Origin: Cytidiella melzeri
Lineage: Eukaryota; Basidiomycota; Agaricomycetes; Polyporales; Irpicaceae
DNA length: 64,000 nucleotides
NCBI GenBank assembly: GCA_022592445.1
Contig: JABYQR010000098.1
Span: forward strand, 62,001 to 126,000
Direction of reading: 5' to 3'
Every line of letters begins with the position of its first letter. Within the stretch, counting starts at the first letter, position 1. This document shows positions 45,179 through 54,932 of this stretch, one piece after another. A program made the position numbers and the translations under genes. The notes beneath the pieces are model-generated. The model saw only the letters and a program-made list of their open reading frames with translations, searched no databases and had not been told where the DNA came from.

Positions 45179-47525
45179 ATGTAGGAAGGAGGCGAAGAAG
45201 AATGAAGGGAAGGAAAAGGAGAAAGGAAAGAAGGAGAAGGATAGGAAAGGGGATAAGGGCAAAGGACGAAGAAATTATTCTCACGTCGCGGAGAAAGACG
45301 ACGATTCAGATGACGCGGATGAATATACTTTCATTGCCAAAAAGGAATCATTCCCCGCATCAGATTCAATCTGGCTTGCTGATACCGGTATGACATCACA
45401 TATTGTTTCTGATCAATCCCTATTCGTTAGCTACTCGCCGGTATCAAGCGCAATCCACGGCGTCGGGAACTGCACTAGTCTCGGCCGAGGCGATGTTCGC
45501 ATCATTTTCAATACCGACCATGGTCCTGTGCCTATCGTCCTCAAAGACACACTTCACGCGCCTACCATGAAATACAATTTGATTTTGCTTGGACGGCTTA
45601 CCAGCTCCGGTCTTTCCTACGAGGGGAATGGAAAACACCTCCTCATCAAAAATGGAACCAAATTGGTTGGACGCAGTGTCAAGTCCGGTTACCTATACCG
45701 TATGGACGTTAAACCCGCTTCCGCGGTAAGCATGATCACCAATGCAGCTCGATCGTGGTATGAGTGGCACTGTGCCCTTGGCCACCTTAACAAGAAACAG
45801 CTCAAAGAAATGCACAATGATGGATTAGTCGCTGGAATGAACGTTGATACCTCATCGGACAAAAATTTCACGTGCGAAGTTTGTATTCAAGCTAAGCATC
45901 CTCGCGTGCCTTTTCCAAAGGAGACCTTGCGCAAGATTTCTAAGATCGGCAAATTGATCTTCACAGACATCTGGGGTCCAGCCTCCGTCACGTCTATTCA
46001 TGGAAACCGATACATGATCACGTTTACAGACGGAAAGACAAGATTTGTTTGGACATTCTATATGAAGGACTGTGACAAAACGGCTGCCAAAGTCGAGGAA
46101 TTAGATGCGTGGATTGAGAACCAACTAAATTACCGCATCAAGGTTCTCCGGGTAGACAATGCCAAGGAATATGTCTCAGGCGCAACAAAATTATACACAG
46201 AGAAGCGCGGCATTCAAATTGAACCAACATCGCTCTATTCTCCAGAATACAATGGCGTTTCCGAACGACTTAATCGAACTCTTGTTGAACGTGCCTGCGC
46301 TATGCTAATTGGTCACGAACTTCCGAAGTTTCTATGGGAAGATGCGACATCTTACGCCGCATTTCTCAAGAACCGATCTCCTACCCGAGCTCTCCAAGGA
46401 AAAACGCCATATCAAGCGCTCCGATCAAAGAAGCCAAATCTTTCTGGAATACACAAGTTTGGAACCGATTGTTGGGTGCGCGTCAACGTTCGCACGTCAA
46501 AACTCAACGCCCAGTCCATCAAACGCAAATTTGTTGGCATCAGGGAATCCACCGTAGGATGGAGATATTACGTACCTGAAACAAGACACGTTCTCACGTC
46601 AAGGGAAGTGATTTTTCCAAAGGAAACCAAACTTACGGCCCCTGTAGTTGAGACCTCCTCCGGTCTTGAGGGGGAGAATTTACAGGCAGCGCCGCTCCCT
46701 CCTACAACGGTCACGCCACCTGTCGCAATCAAGCCCTTTTCGGTCTCACCTCCGCTCGCTGTCACACGTCCACGACGCAATATTCAACACTTTGATTATC
46801 TTAAAGTGAATGACGGTGTTCAGAAATCGCTGCGCGCAATGTCTGCAAAGACAACGCAATCAAAGATTGCGTCTGAACCCGAACCCCTAGTTCAGGGGGA
46901 GATCTCCGATTCGCAAGGTACGATCACAGAGACGGAAGCTAACTTGTGCTTTGCCGCTCTCAATCCCGACGCACCTCAAACAGTCGATGAAGTCAGAACA
47001 CATTCCGACTGGCCGTTCTGGAAAGAGGCCATGGATAAGGAGATGGATCAGCTGAAGAAGCTAGGAACCTATACGGTTGAAGACCTCCCAGCTGAACGAA
47101 AGGCAGTCGGCTGTTGTTGGGTATTCGCCATCAAACACAATTCTAATGGAAACATTCTCAAATACAAGGCAAGACTTGTAGCACAAGGGTTCTCTCAGAT
47201 CCCTGGCCAAGATTTCTTTGCCACTCACGCTCCTGTCTTACGCTTGGAAACCTTTTGCACACTTATCGCCATCACCGCTCAACTCAACCTTGAACTTCAT
47301 CAAATTGATGTCATCGGTGCCTATCTCAACTCTCCTCTACAGAAACAAATTTACATGCGCCAAGCTCCAGGATATGAAGATGGCACTTCCCGTGTCTATC
47401 GCCTTCACAAAGTGCTTTACGGACTCAAACAAGCTGGTTGCGCTTGGCGCCTCGAACTCGACCGAGTTTTACTCAACTCAATGGGATTTACTTGTTCCCA
47501 ATCTGATCCATGCCTTTACTATTGA
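45142..47525 (+). pseudogene. Copia-2 pol: protease, integrase and first part of reverse transcriptase
   Basis: A long open frame from the zinc knuckle. Order: Lys/Glu-rich linker; protease-like WLADTGMTSHIVSD; GAG_pre-integrase (WHCALGHLNKKQL; CEVCIQAKHPR); integrase core (FTDIWGP; RVDNAKEY; NGVSERLNRTLVERA); linker with Pro/Val repeats; RVT_2 (AVGCCWVFAIKHNSNGN; LHQIDVIGAYLNSPL; YGLKQAGCAW). It ends at TGA (47523-47525) where Arg is expected before the catalytic THVDD box. Confidence 0.85.
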
Positions 47526-48493
47526 TTCCAGGAGTCCACTCTCACTCTCATTGGCACGCATGTCGACGATTGCCTTGTGGCTTTGTCCAATATCCAGGAC
47601 AGTAGCAAACTAAAACACGACTCCGGAAGTTTTTTGACATCACCGACCTCGGTGACGCTGCCCTCTATGTCGGCATTCAAATCTCACAAGACCGGCAACT
47701 TGGTACGATCAGACTTACTCAAACACACTATGTTGACGCAATCCTATCGCGTTTCGGTATGGAAACTTGCAATCCAGTCTCCACCCCTCTGGACGCAAAT
47801 GTGTCCCTACCACTTGCTTCCGCTGATGACAACCTCGACAACAACTTCCCCTATCAAGCCGTTGTTGGCTCCCTCATGTACTCTGCTGTTGGCACTCGTC
47901 CCGACATCGCTTTCGCTGTGCAATCGCTCAGCCAATTCAACTCATTGCACCGCCGCCAAACACATCCTCCGCTATCTCAAAGGAACAAGAGAACTCGGAC
48001 TCACCTTTGGCAACACCGCAAATTTCGTTGTTACAGGGTACAGCGACGCTGACTGGGGACAAAGTCGCGTCGATCGTCGATTGACTTCGGGATATGTTTT
48101 CCTACTCGGAGAAGGATTGGTTAGTTGGAGTTCGAAGAAACAGAGCACAGTAGCTCTATCGACTATGGAAGCTGAGTATATCGCTCTCGCTCACGCTACT
48201 AAGGAAGCTGTCTGGCTTAGGACACTCCTTGAAGAACTCGGATTTTCTTCCAATGGACCAACATCGATCGCCACTGACAACCTCGCTGCTATATCATTCG
48301 CCCAGGACCATCAGTTTCACGCACGCTCGAAACATATTGATATTTGCCACCACTTTGTACGCGAACGCGTCCTCGACGGTTCTATCAAAATTCCTCACTG
48401 CAGTTCCGAAGACAAGCGTGCCGACATGCTCACAAAGTCACTACCTCGTATCAAGCATCGCGCTCAACAATCTCGCCACTCGTTGAGGGAGAG
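47526..48493 (+). pseudogene. Copia-2 pol: RT catalytic box and RNase H, frameshifted
   Basis: The THVDDCLVA catalytic box directly follows the TGA in the same frame. Family text then moves to other frames: a shift near 47615-47640 (DLGDAALYVGIQISQDR is read in another frame) and again near 47945. The RNase H domain is then clear: GYSDADWGQSRVDRRLTSG, STVALSTMEAEYIALAHATK, ATDNLAAISFAQ and the C-terminal KHIDICHHFVRE. Catalytic acids of RNase H are retained. Confidence 0.8.
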
Positions 48494-48841
48494 TATTGTT
48501 CTCAAGACTTTCCGACCGATCGTTTTGATTCCGTCTCGTCATGTTATCCATTCCGTCTTCCGTTCCGTCTCATACACGCAATCCGTCAGCTTCTTCGATT
48601 CCATTCTCTATCTATTCGGTCATCCACTTATGTCATTTCTTTAAGAGTATATTCCTTCCCCCCACATACACTCCGAGTACCCGCTTTACTATGTCACTAT
48701 TCCGCATTCCATTTCATTACCCTATTAATTATTTCTGCACTTGTAAAAACTATATAAACCATGTAAATTTGTTTGTTTTAATTAACCTGATTACTCGTTA
48801 TCACTCTCCGTGTGCGCTCGCTCTCCCCTCGCAAAACAATA
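48494..48841 (+). repeat. Copia-2 3' LTR
   Basis: 348 bp, same ends as the 5' copy, followed by CTACA. Confidence 0.9.
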
Positions 48842-49423
48842 CTACATAGCAGGTAGTATTAATACTAGCTTGGTCTTTGCTGGGCTAGCAACTTGCATAA
48901 AGTTTGATAGCTGGTGAGAGCATCGTGCTTCAAGCCTGCCACCACCTTTTTGTTGTCATCCACATTGTGTCCCTATTAGTTGCGTCGAGCTTCATTTCCA
49001 TGACACTTATCTGTGTATCACATGATAGAACTCTCTGGAATTTTGTGGAACATGCCAGAACTATGATGTCATAGTGTAGAACATTCTAGCCTTGTCTTAG
49101 AACAAGCTAGACCAAGTCTAGCCTTGGAACTGGGTCATGGAGTCTGGTCATGAGGACAATTACTATTGATTGATTATTGAAGGGCACCACTAGAGCATAG
49201 GGCATGCTTAGTAAGGTAGATTACTTCACTTACTCATGTAGGTATCAGGGGTCTTAGGGTAGTACCTGGGGTCCACCCCTTCATGTATATATAGAGGCAC
49301 TCCTGAGGGCATATCTCCTCACTCTTATCCACTCTGCTGACTAAGGACTACTTTGTACTCACCAGTACTCACTCTCACCAACACTCTACTCTCTATCTCA
49401 CTATCTCTTTTTCAAGTTTGACA

Positions 49424-50400
49424 AATATCTGGTAAGTGTAACCTTAACTGTTACACAGCCACAGTGCAGGATGCTGCTTGATCCATATAGCTTGGAACTG
49501 AGTGACTACCTGTAAGGCTTTGGTTTAACCAAAGCATTGAGTTTGGCACATGAGACATGAATATCTTGATCAGAGCGTGGCATTTTCAAAGTTCCCATGT
49601 CCTGAAACATGTTGGTAAGACATCAAGGACAAACCCAAGCTCAAAGTTTGGTAGGGGGGGGGGCGGGGGTTATTGCCTACCAAACAATTTCTGCTGTACC
49701 AAACTGTGTGGCACTTGTTAGCACTGACACTCCTTTGTTGTAAGATGTAATTTAATATGTCAGCCATCATATACTAATGACACCGGTGTCTCTCTCTTTG
49801 TCCTTATTTCTCCAGCTTCCTCATACCATTACAACATATTTTCCCCTTTGAGATACAGATAAGCTCTTGTATTACTAATTTGAAGTTGAGATAATATTTT
49901 GGTCAATTGAAGACTCAGGGGTTGAAAGGAGAAGCTAATTATCACTGAAGTGGCACCAAGTGCCAGTGGGCATGATGATCTGGCGGCATCATGCACAACG
50001 ACACCTTGCTCAGGGATGCCTGAGCCTCCGGCGCTTGACAGTTAGAAAAGAGCAAGATCAAGATTGTCACACAGTTTTAAACCCCGACGTTTGGGTTGCG
50101 AGTGAACCAAGGCCTTACGGAAAGTCACTCACTACGTGGCTGTATCTGGAGTCTGGAGTAGGCTTCTGTCCAGCCTCTAGTTCCTTGTACCTCGGAATAA
50201 AGGCTGGAACTGAAGTGTGTGGTTCTGGCACAGTCCCCCCGTGGGAACGTCGGAGTTGAATCATGCCAATGGCACAAACAACTTTGAAGTTATTGCGCGC
50301 AAGCACTGGCTGTACTTTGTCCTTGTCTACCACATTACTAGGCCCCCTATTGCCTCATACGTCTTGGTTTATTATATATCACTATATTATGGCTTCTAAT
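49424..50400. other. Non-coding repeat mosaic
   Basis: No gene is supported. Contains a G-run (49654-49669, sixteen bases with one C) and the second copy of the dispersed repeat seen at 42.83 kb (about 49947-50080). Confidence 0.4.
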
Positions 50401-50672
50401 GGCCCTCAAGGCCTGTCTGCGCCCGCATCCGCCGAGCCAGAAAAGTGTCAGATCAGTAGTACAGTCTCAAAGTAGTAGCATGTACTGAAATCTCCGGTGT
50501 AGAAAAAAGATCGGCCAACTTGCGCGATCGGCCAAACGGCGGCCTTCAAGGCCTGTCTGCGCCCGCATCCACCAAGCCAGGTAAGTGTTAGATCTGTAAT
50601 ACAGTCTTGAAGTAGTAATTTGTACTGATATTTCCAGTGTAGAATGAAGACCGGCCAACTTGCACGAGCCAC
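50401..50672 (+). repeat. 140-bp tandem duplication with exon-intron character
   Basis: Unit 1 starts at 50401 and unit 2 at 50541, a period of 140. Both contain GGCCTGTCTGCGCCCGCATCC. In unit 2 the text reads ...CCAG|GTAAGTGTTAG...ATATTTCCAG|TG, a strong 55-bp intron candidate; in unit 1 the donor position reads AAAAGTGTC and is lost. An ATG at 50390 opens a frame into unit 1 (MASNGPQGLSAPAS). Likely the relic of a small gene whose first exon and intron were duplicated. Confidence 0.45.
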
Positions 50673-51029
50673 AATATTGCGCACCAACAGCTATTGGAGC
50701 CAGCGCAGCTGTCTCTTCAACACCACCACATCACTACCACCCTCACCAAACTCCATATGCCGCGGCCCTCTTTGAATCCACTGTTGACCATCATTCACCA
50801 GACGGCCTCCCTCTGTTCCACTGACACAAAGAAACACAACATCCTCTGACCGCAGAGCATTTGTGGGCTCATGACGTCTACGTGAATCCCTCCATTGGCT
50901 GCCAAGTCCTTGAACAAGTCAGTGTCTTGGACAGTGTCCTCCTTGATAGCAAGCGCGTGAAGACCTCGTGTCGAAGCTACCCCTGCCTAAGTGACTGTAA
51001 ATGAGTTACTCGCGTGAGAGTCAAGGACA

Positions 51030-51392
51030 TCAATGTACCAATCGCTTCGAAAGCAATTTTGTTGGTACAACAATCAATGCTATTCCATCCTCACCCATGG
51101 CCTGCGCTGCAAGCAGCGGCGCAAGCATAATTGTTGCCTTCCCTCCTCCAGGCCGTACGACAAGCATGAGGTCGCGTCCGTTGATGAGATCGAGGCTGTG
51201 TTGGAGCTGGAAGTCATGCAACTCCTTGTACCCACATTTTTCACGCAGCAGCTTGGCCAGCCACTCCTTGCTGTTGACAGCCGGTTCCTCATCCATCGAT
51301 ATAGTGGACTGTAATAACTGATTAATAGAGCCTACAGAGACAAAGAGCGTCGTCACGAGGAAGTCGTACAAACGAGGTCGTCGACGGAGCAA
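51030..51392 (-). pseudogene. RecQ-type helicase fragment
   Basis: A 120-codon frame with the start of a superfamily-2 helicase domain: LREKCGYKELHDFQLQHSLD, then the Walker A-like VVRPGGGKATI and IALIVVPTKLL. RecQ helicases unwind DNA. Here only the first quarter of the helicase core remains; motifs Ia onward (DEAH box and others) are absent. The P-loop reads PGGGKAT where PTGGGKS/T is usual, another sign of decay. Short RecQ-like relics are common in repeat-rich mushroom DNA. Confidence 0.6.
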
Positions 51393-52085
51393 TATGTGAA
51401 GTGCCTCATCACGTGGGTGCGTTTGCCGAGGCAGGCCCCCGGAATGCTCTCAGAGAGCTCATATTAGGCGCCGGACATAAATCGACCTTTTGAAGGCGGT
51501 ACATCCAAATTTTTTGGGGATATAAAGGCCAAAATTTCTGCCGAGGACCGAAATTTTGAGGGGACATAACAGGTCCCAGAGGTCCGAGGTCCAATCTGGT
51601 CAGGGACATAGCCGCGCGTCGGCCTGCAATCACTTTGCTCCACCATGTCTCACCACATTCAGGATTCACCGCCCCCGCCTTGTCGTACCTCAATTGCAAT
51701 CTGAGGCCACTAGCGTTGTTGTCAAGAGATCGTACCGGGCTGCGATGGCGCATCTTTTTTGTCGGGTGACAGCAGAGAAAATATGGCGGTCAGTCTTCTT
51801 ATGCTCACAGCGACTACACTGTACTGAGCAACACTCTTACCTTTGTCACATTCTTATATCCGTCTGCCATGGGCTCCCTTGCTTGCTACACCATGCTCGA
51901 GCTTGGGCCTGTTATCCTAGCGCTAATGCTCTTATCTTGTATAATATATGGAACGAGTTCAACGCTCTTGGCACACACAGTACTAACTGAAATATCACAA
52001 TACAGTGCTTAATAATATACACTACTTGTCTTCTCGCGAGCTGCACACCGAGACTTGCACATTGCGTCTTCACCTTGTAGGCGGC
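51393..52085. other. Non-coding relic sequence
   Basis: Open frames on both strands here overlap and lack recognisable motifs. No gene supported. Confidence 0.35.
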
Positions 52086-52115
52086 GGTCCAAAAAACGAC
52101 GGACCAAAAAACGAC
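52086..52115. repeat. 15-bp tandem repeat, two units
   Basis: GGTCCAAAAAACGAC followed by GGACCAAAAAACGAC, differing at one base. In one frame it encodes repeated GPKND. Confidence 0.6.
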
Positions 52116-52271
52116 GGACAAATTCCTGAGATCTTGCTTGTCGAGGATTCTGCCGAAAAGGTATTGAAGGATGAGGTTACCTTCCTGTCTTCAGATTGGA
52201 TACACTGCGGTAAGCACTGGTCAGACACGATACCACCGCATGTCATAAGAGTGCGCAATGCTGCTTGACAG

Positions 52272-52586
52272 ATTCCGTCGGGGGTCAGCAATGCTGTCCT
52301 ACTGCAACCTGATGACACCATCTCCGCTGTACTCCAACAACATCTATACCTCTGCGGCGAATCACCTAATCCCACTGCAACTTACAGCAACAACATCCCC
52401 ACTGTCCTGATACATGATGCAGCTACCCAGATCGAGGCTGCTGTAGATCTACTATGGGCATCCGCGACTTCTGCCATGGCCCTCACTAGGACGTTCAATG
52501 ATGCGTGGTTGAGTCGTGCACAGTCAATCCAGCTGTCGTTAGATCCGGCACAGCGGTATCCTTTTCCCACACCTTTATATCCGTAG
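52272..52586 (+). pseudogene. Open coding relic of unknown function
   Basis: A plus-strand frame open for about 100 codons to a TAG at 52584-52586, with natural-looking composition (VLLQPDDTISAVLQQHLYLC; DAATQIEAAVDLLWASATSA; NDAWLSRAQSIQLSLD) but no ATG at its head. Possibly an internal exon of a lost gene. No family recognised. Confidence 0.35.
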
Positions 52587-52865
52587 TTATTTGGGTTTTG
52601 CACAATTGGCGCTTAGCTGCATCTCTTTTGTTCTCACATTCCTTTTATGGACAAAACCATTGTGGCATGGTTGGATAAGGCAGTCCCCCTACTTGCTCGC
52701 GGGCCCAGACTCACGTCCCTCACTTGCATTGCATCATCCCAAGCTTACTGGACCAGAGACTTCACAGTGTTTATTTTACAGCAGCTCATGTGATAGCGCC
52801 ATGTTTGTGTACTACAGGTGGCATTCTTGAAACATTAGTTTCTCACCTTCGAATTAGAGCTTCCT

Positions 52866-53490
52866 TATTACAATCCGATTGGATCACGTGATCGGCAGCG
52901 GACATCCGACATCCTTATCCTCGCACAGCCACATCCTCAACTTGTCACACAGTCCAACACCGATGTTCCTCCGATTTACCTTGTGCTCGCTATCACCGGT
53001 TTTCATCAGTTGTAGATATCCCTTTGTACTTTTTCTCCGTATTTCCTCCGACTCCAATTATTCGCCTGATCTAATCCTCTCTTGTCTCGGACCATACACG
53101 CATGCCTTATTGGACTTACAACTCCTAGTACTATATAACCAGACTCAATTGTACAGTAGAAGTTTAAGTTCGAATATCGAATAAGATCCCCATCCTATTC
53201 CTACCTCTTCATTTGACTTCACTTGCTGAAGTTGTCTTACTCGTTGTTGCCCGACTTCTGTTCTGAAACTCTTCCTCCGACATTGTCTTCGCCAACCCCG
53301 AGTCTCCGAGGCCGAACCCTTGATCTTGCTAAGTCCAAATCCGAGTCACCGAGGATTCACGAGAGGCGCAACTTACTTAGTTGAAGCCGATTGACTCTTA
53401 CAGCTCCCCCTGTCGCCTACTCCGATTGCCGACCCGATTAGCAGCATTGGACTTTGCGACAACGCCGATCCCGTATCAGTTCTTAACAGT
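52866..53490 (+). repeat. Ty3 5' LTR (625 bp)
   Basis: U3 about 300 bp, then R-U5 of 325 bp from 53166. R-U5 agrees with the 3' LTR at all but about ten positions, nearly all CpG transitions. U3 is far more different. Confidence 0.8.
53132..53138 (+). promoter_or_regulatory. TATA box of the Ty3 LTR
   Basis: TATATAA lies 34 bases upstream of the inferred RNA 5' end at 53166. The 3' LTR has the matching GTATATAAG upstream of its copy. Confidence 0.65.
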
Positions 53491-53502
53491 ATATTCGAAC
53501 TT
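53491..53502 (+). other. Ty3 self-primer binding site
   Basis: ATATTCGAACTT directly follows the 5' LTR and is the exact complement of AAGTTCGAATAT at 53166-53177, the inferred first bases of the transcript. This is the arrangement of Tf1/sushi elements, whose RNA 5' end folds back to prime reverse transcription. Confidence 0.75.
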
Positions 53503-53627
53503 CCATCTCGTATTCCTCTCACCAGTTTATAGCAACTCGCATACAGACCAGATCCGAAACCCGCACCACAGCAGTAGTAACCGAATCAGCATCCGCACTC
53601 TCACCTGCCGCTCGCCAAGCCGCAATT

Positions 53628-54869
53628 ATGTCTAGAAACTCATCTCCTGCCCCCGCCGCCAGACGCCCCGAAGGATCCAAGAGCAAGGGGAAGGGAAAGG
53701 ACCCCAACCCTGATCCCGATGGTGAAGGTGGAGGTGGAGGAGGTGACGATGGCGATGGTGATGGTGAAGATGACAATAATGACGCCGAGGATGGTGGGAA
53801 CCCGATTGAACAACTAACAGTGGCTATCACCAGAGCCCTGAGGAATAACTCGTTGGGAACCTCTGCCAAATTCCGCGTCCCCGATTCCTTCGACGGCTCC
53901 AATCCCGCCAAACTCCGAAACTTCGTCACTCAGTGCGAAGTCTACTTCTGCTCGAGCCCCTCCAAGTTCAACACCGGTCAGAAGAAGGTCATGTTCGCCT
54001 TCTCCTATTTGACCGACGCCGCTCTCGAGTGGTTTGAATTGAAGTTCCTCCAGTACCAGCAATGGGAGGACACCCCTTTTAACAAATCAATTTCTCGGGA
54101 GCACTCCCCGTATGCCGACTCCGAGGACTCGGCAAACAAGGTAGCCGAGATGTTAGGTACTAAGTTCTCGAAGTATGACTGGCTCAAGAACTGGACTGCC
54201 TTTGTCGCCGAGATCCGCACTCACTTCGGGCCTGCGGATGATGTCGGCGAAGCCGAGCGAAAGCTCTCCAACCTCCAGATGCCGTCCGACAAAAAACTAT
54301 TCTGGTATAACCTTCGGTTCACTCGCTACGCTGTCCGAACGGGCTGGGACGACCGCGCCCTCCGATTCTGATACTACGACGGCCTCCCCGAACATCTGCA
54401 AGATAACATCACAACGAATGGCAAGCCGAACTCCCTCTCGAGCCTTCAGCAGATGGCTCTGAAATGGGATCAACGATACTGGAAACGTCAGGGTGAAAGG
54501 AAAAAGACCGATTGGGAACCAAAACCCGCTAAGTCAACCTCTACCTCGACTACTACCACTACTACTACTGCTGCCCCCGTTGCTTTGGGTTCTAGGCAGC
54601 ATAATCGGAACCCTTGTCCCCCCGCTACCACTACCATATCCACCTCAATCTCCACCGCAACGCCAAAGCCGAACCCGATCGCTAACCTCCTAGGCAGCGA
54701 CGGTAAGCTCTCGGTTAACGAACGCGCTTGCCGCATCGCAAACAACCTCTGTTTGTTCTGCGGCCTACCCGGACATCGCGCAAGCGAGTGTCGCCGTGCA
54801 GGAAAGGCCCGAGCGGCCCAACTTGCATCGTCGACCGCTACCGCCAACTCCGGGTCGGGAAAAGTCTGA
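53628..54869 (+). pseudogene. Ty3 gag, one in-frame TGA
   Basis: The frame starts MSRNSSPAPAARRPEGS after the leader, with a Gly/Asp-rich acidic stretch (residues about 30-60). The retrotransposon gag core follows (FDGSNPAKLRNFVTQCEVYF; YLTDAALEWFE). A TGA at 54369-54371 interrupts LRF-YYDGLPEH where family members have Arg. Beyond it the same frame continues through a Thr-rich linker to a CCHC knuckle ([14 protein letters not shown]) and the natural TGA at 54867-54869. The last codons form the frameshift site. Confidence 0.85.
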
Positions 54870-54932
54870 GCAGCCCTCAGTCCTCCGCACAAGTTGAGGG
54901 CTGCGCTGATCCCGCTCGTGCACCTATGGAGG
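54857..54932 (+). promoter_or_regulatory. Candidate -1 ribosomal frameshift signal between gag and pol
   Basis: Slippery heptamer G GGA AAA (54857-54863) is in the gag reading phase, one codon before the gag stop. Slipping back one base leads directly into the open pol frame. Six bases further a perfect 9-bp stem forms (54870-54878 GCAGCCCTC with 54896-54904 GAGGGCTGC). The loop bases CCTCC (54882-54886) can pair with GGAGG (54928-54932), suggesting a pseudoknot. Confidence 0.7.

Larger units (their letters stand above)
43938..48841 (+). mobile_element. Copia-2: Ty1/Copia LTR retrotransposon
   Basis: LTRs 43938-44285 and 48494-48841, both 348 bp, with perfect 7-bp terminal inverted repeats TATTGTT/AACAATA and a 5-bp target duplication CTACA (43933-43937 and 48842-48846). 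About eight differences were counted between the two LTRs. A PBS follows the 5' LTR and a purine tract (cgttgagggagag) precedes the 3' LTR. Coding order gag, protease, integrase, RT, RNase H. Several frameshifts and two TGA stops make it inactive. Confidence 0.92.
43339..49005 (+). repeat. LTR-Y: solo LTR inserted into LTR-X and itself split by Copia-2
   Basis: The pieces are 43339-43937 and 48847-49005 (about 758 bp joined). Ends are TGTCGTGGA and TCCATGACA, a 9-bp inverted repeat with one CG/CA difference. It is flanked by GTTAT (43334-43338) and CTTAT (49006-49010), a 5-bp target duplication with one change. The unoccupied site at 63896 reads CTTAT once. Confidence 0.65.
43167..49423 (+). 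repeat. LTR-X: LTR split by nested insertions
   Basis: The pieces are 43167-43338 and 49011-49423 (about 585 bp when joined), bounded by TGTCA...TGACA. The same sequence appears uninterrupted from 63678 to the window end, which gives the empty-site reference: there the text runs ...ctcctttccttatctgtgtatcacatg without a break. A TATATATA motif near 49286 is a likely LTR promoter. Tandem-like AGCGCTTATCC/CAGCACTTATCC motifs mark its first 150 bp. No matching internal region was identified, so it may be a solo LTR. Confidence 0.65.
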
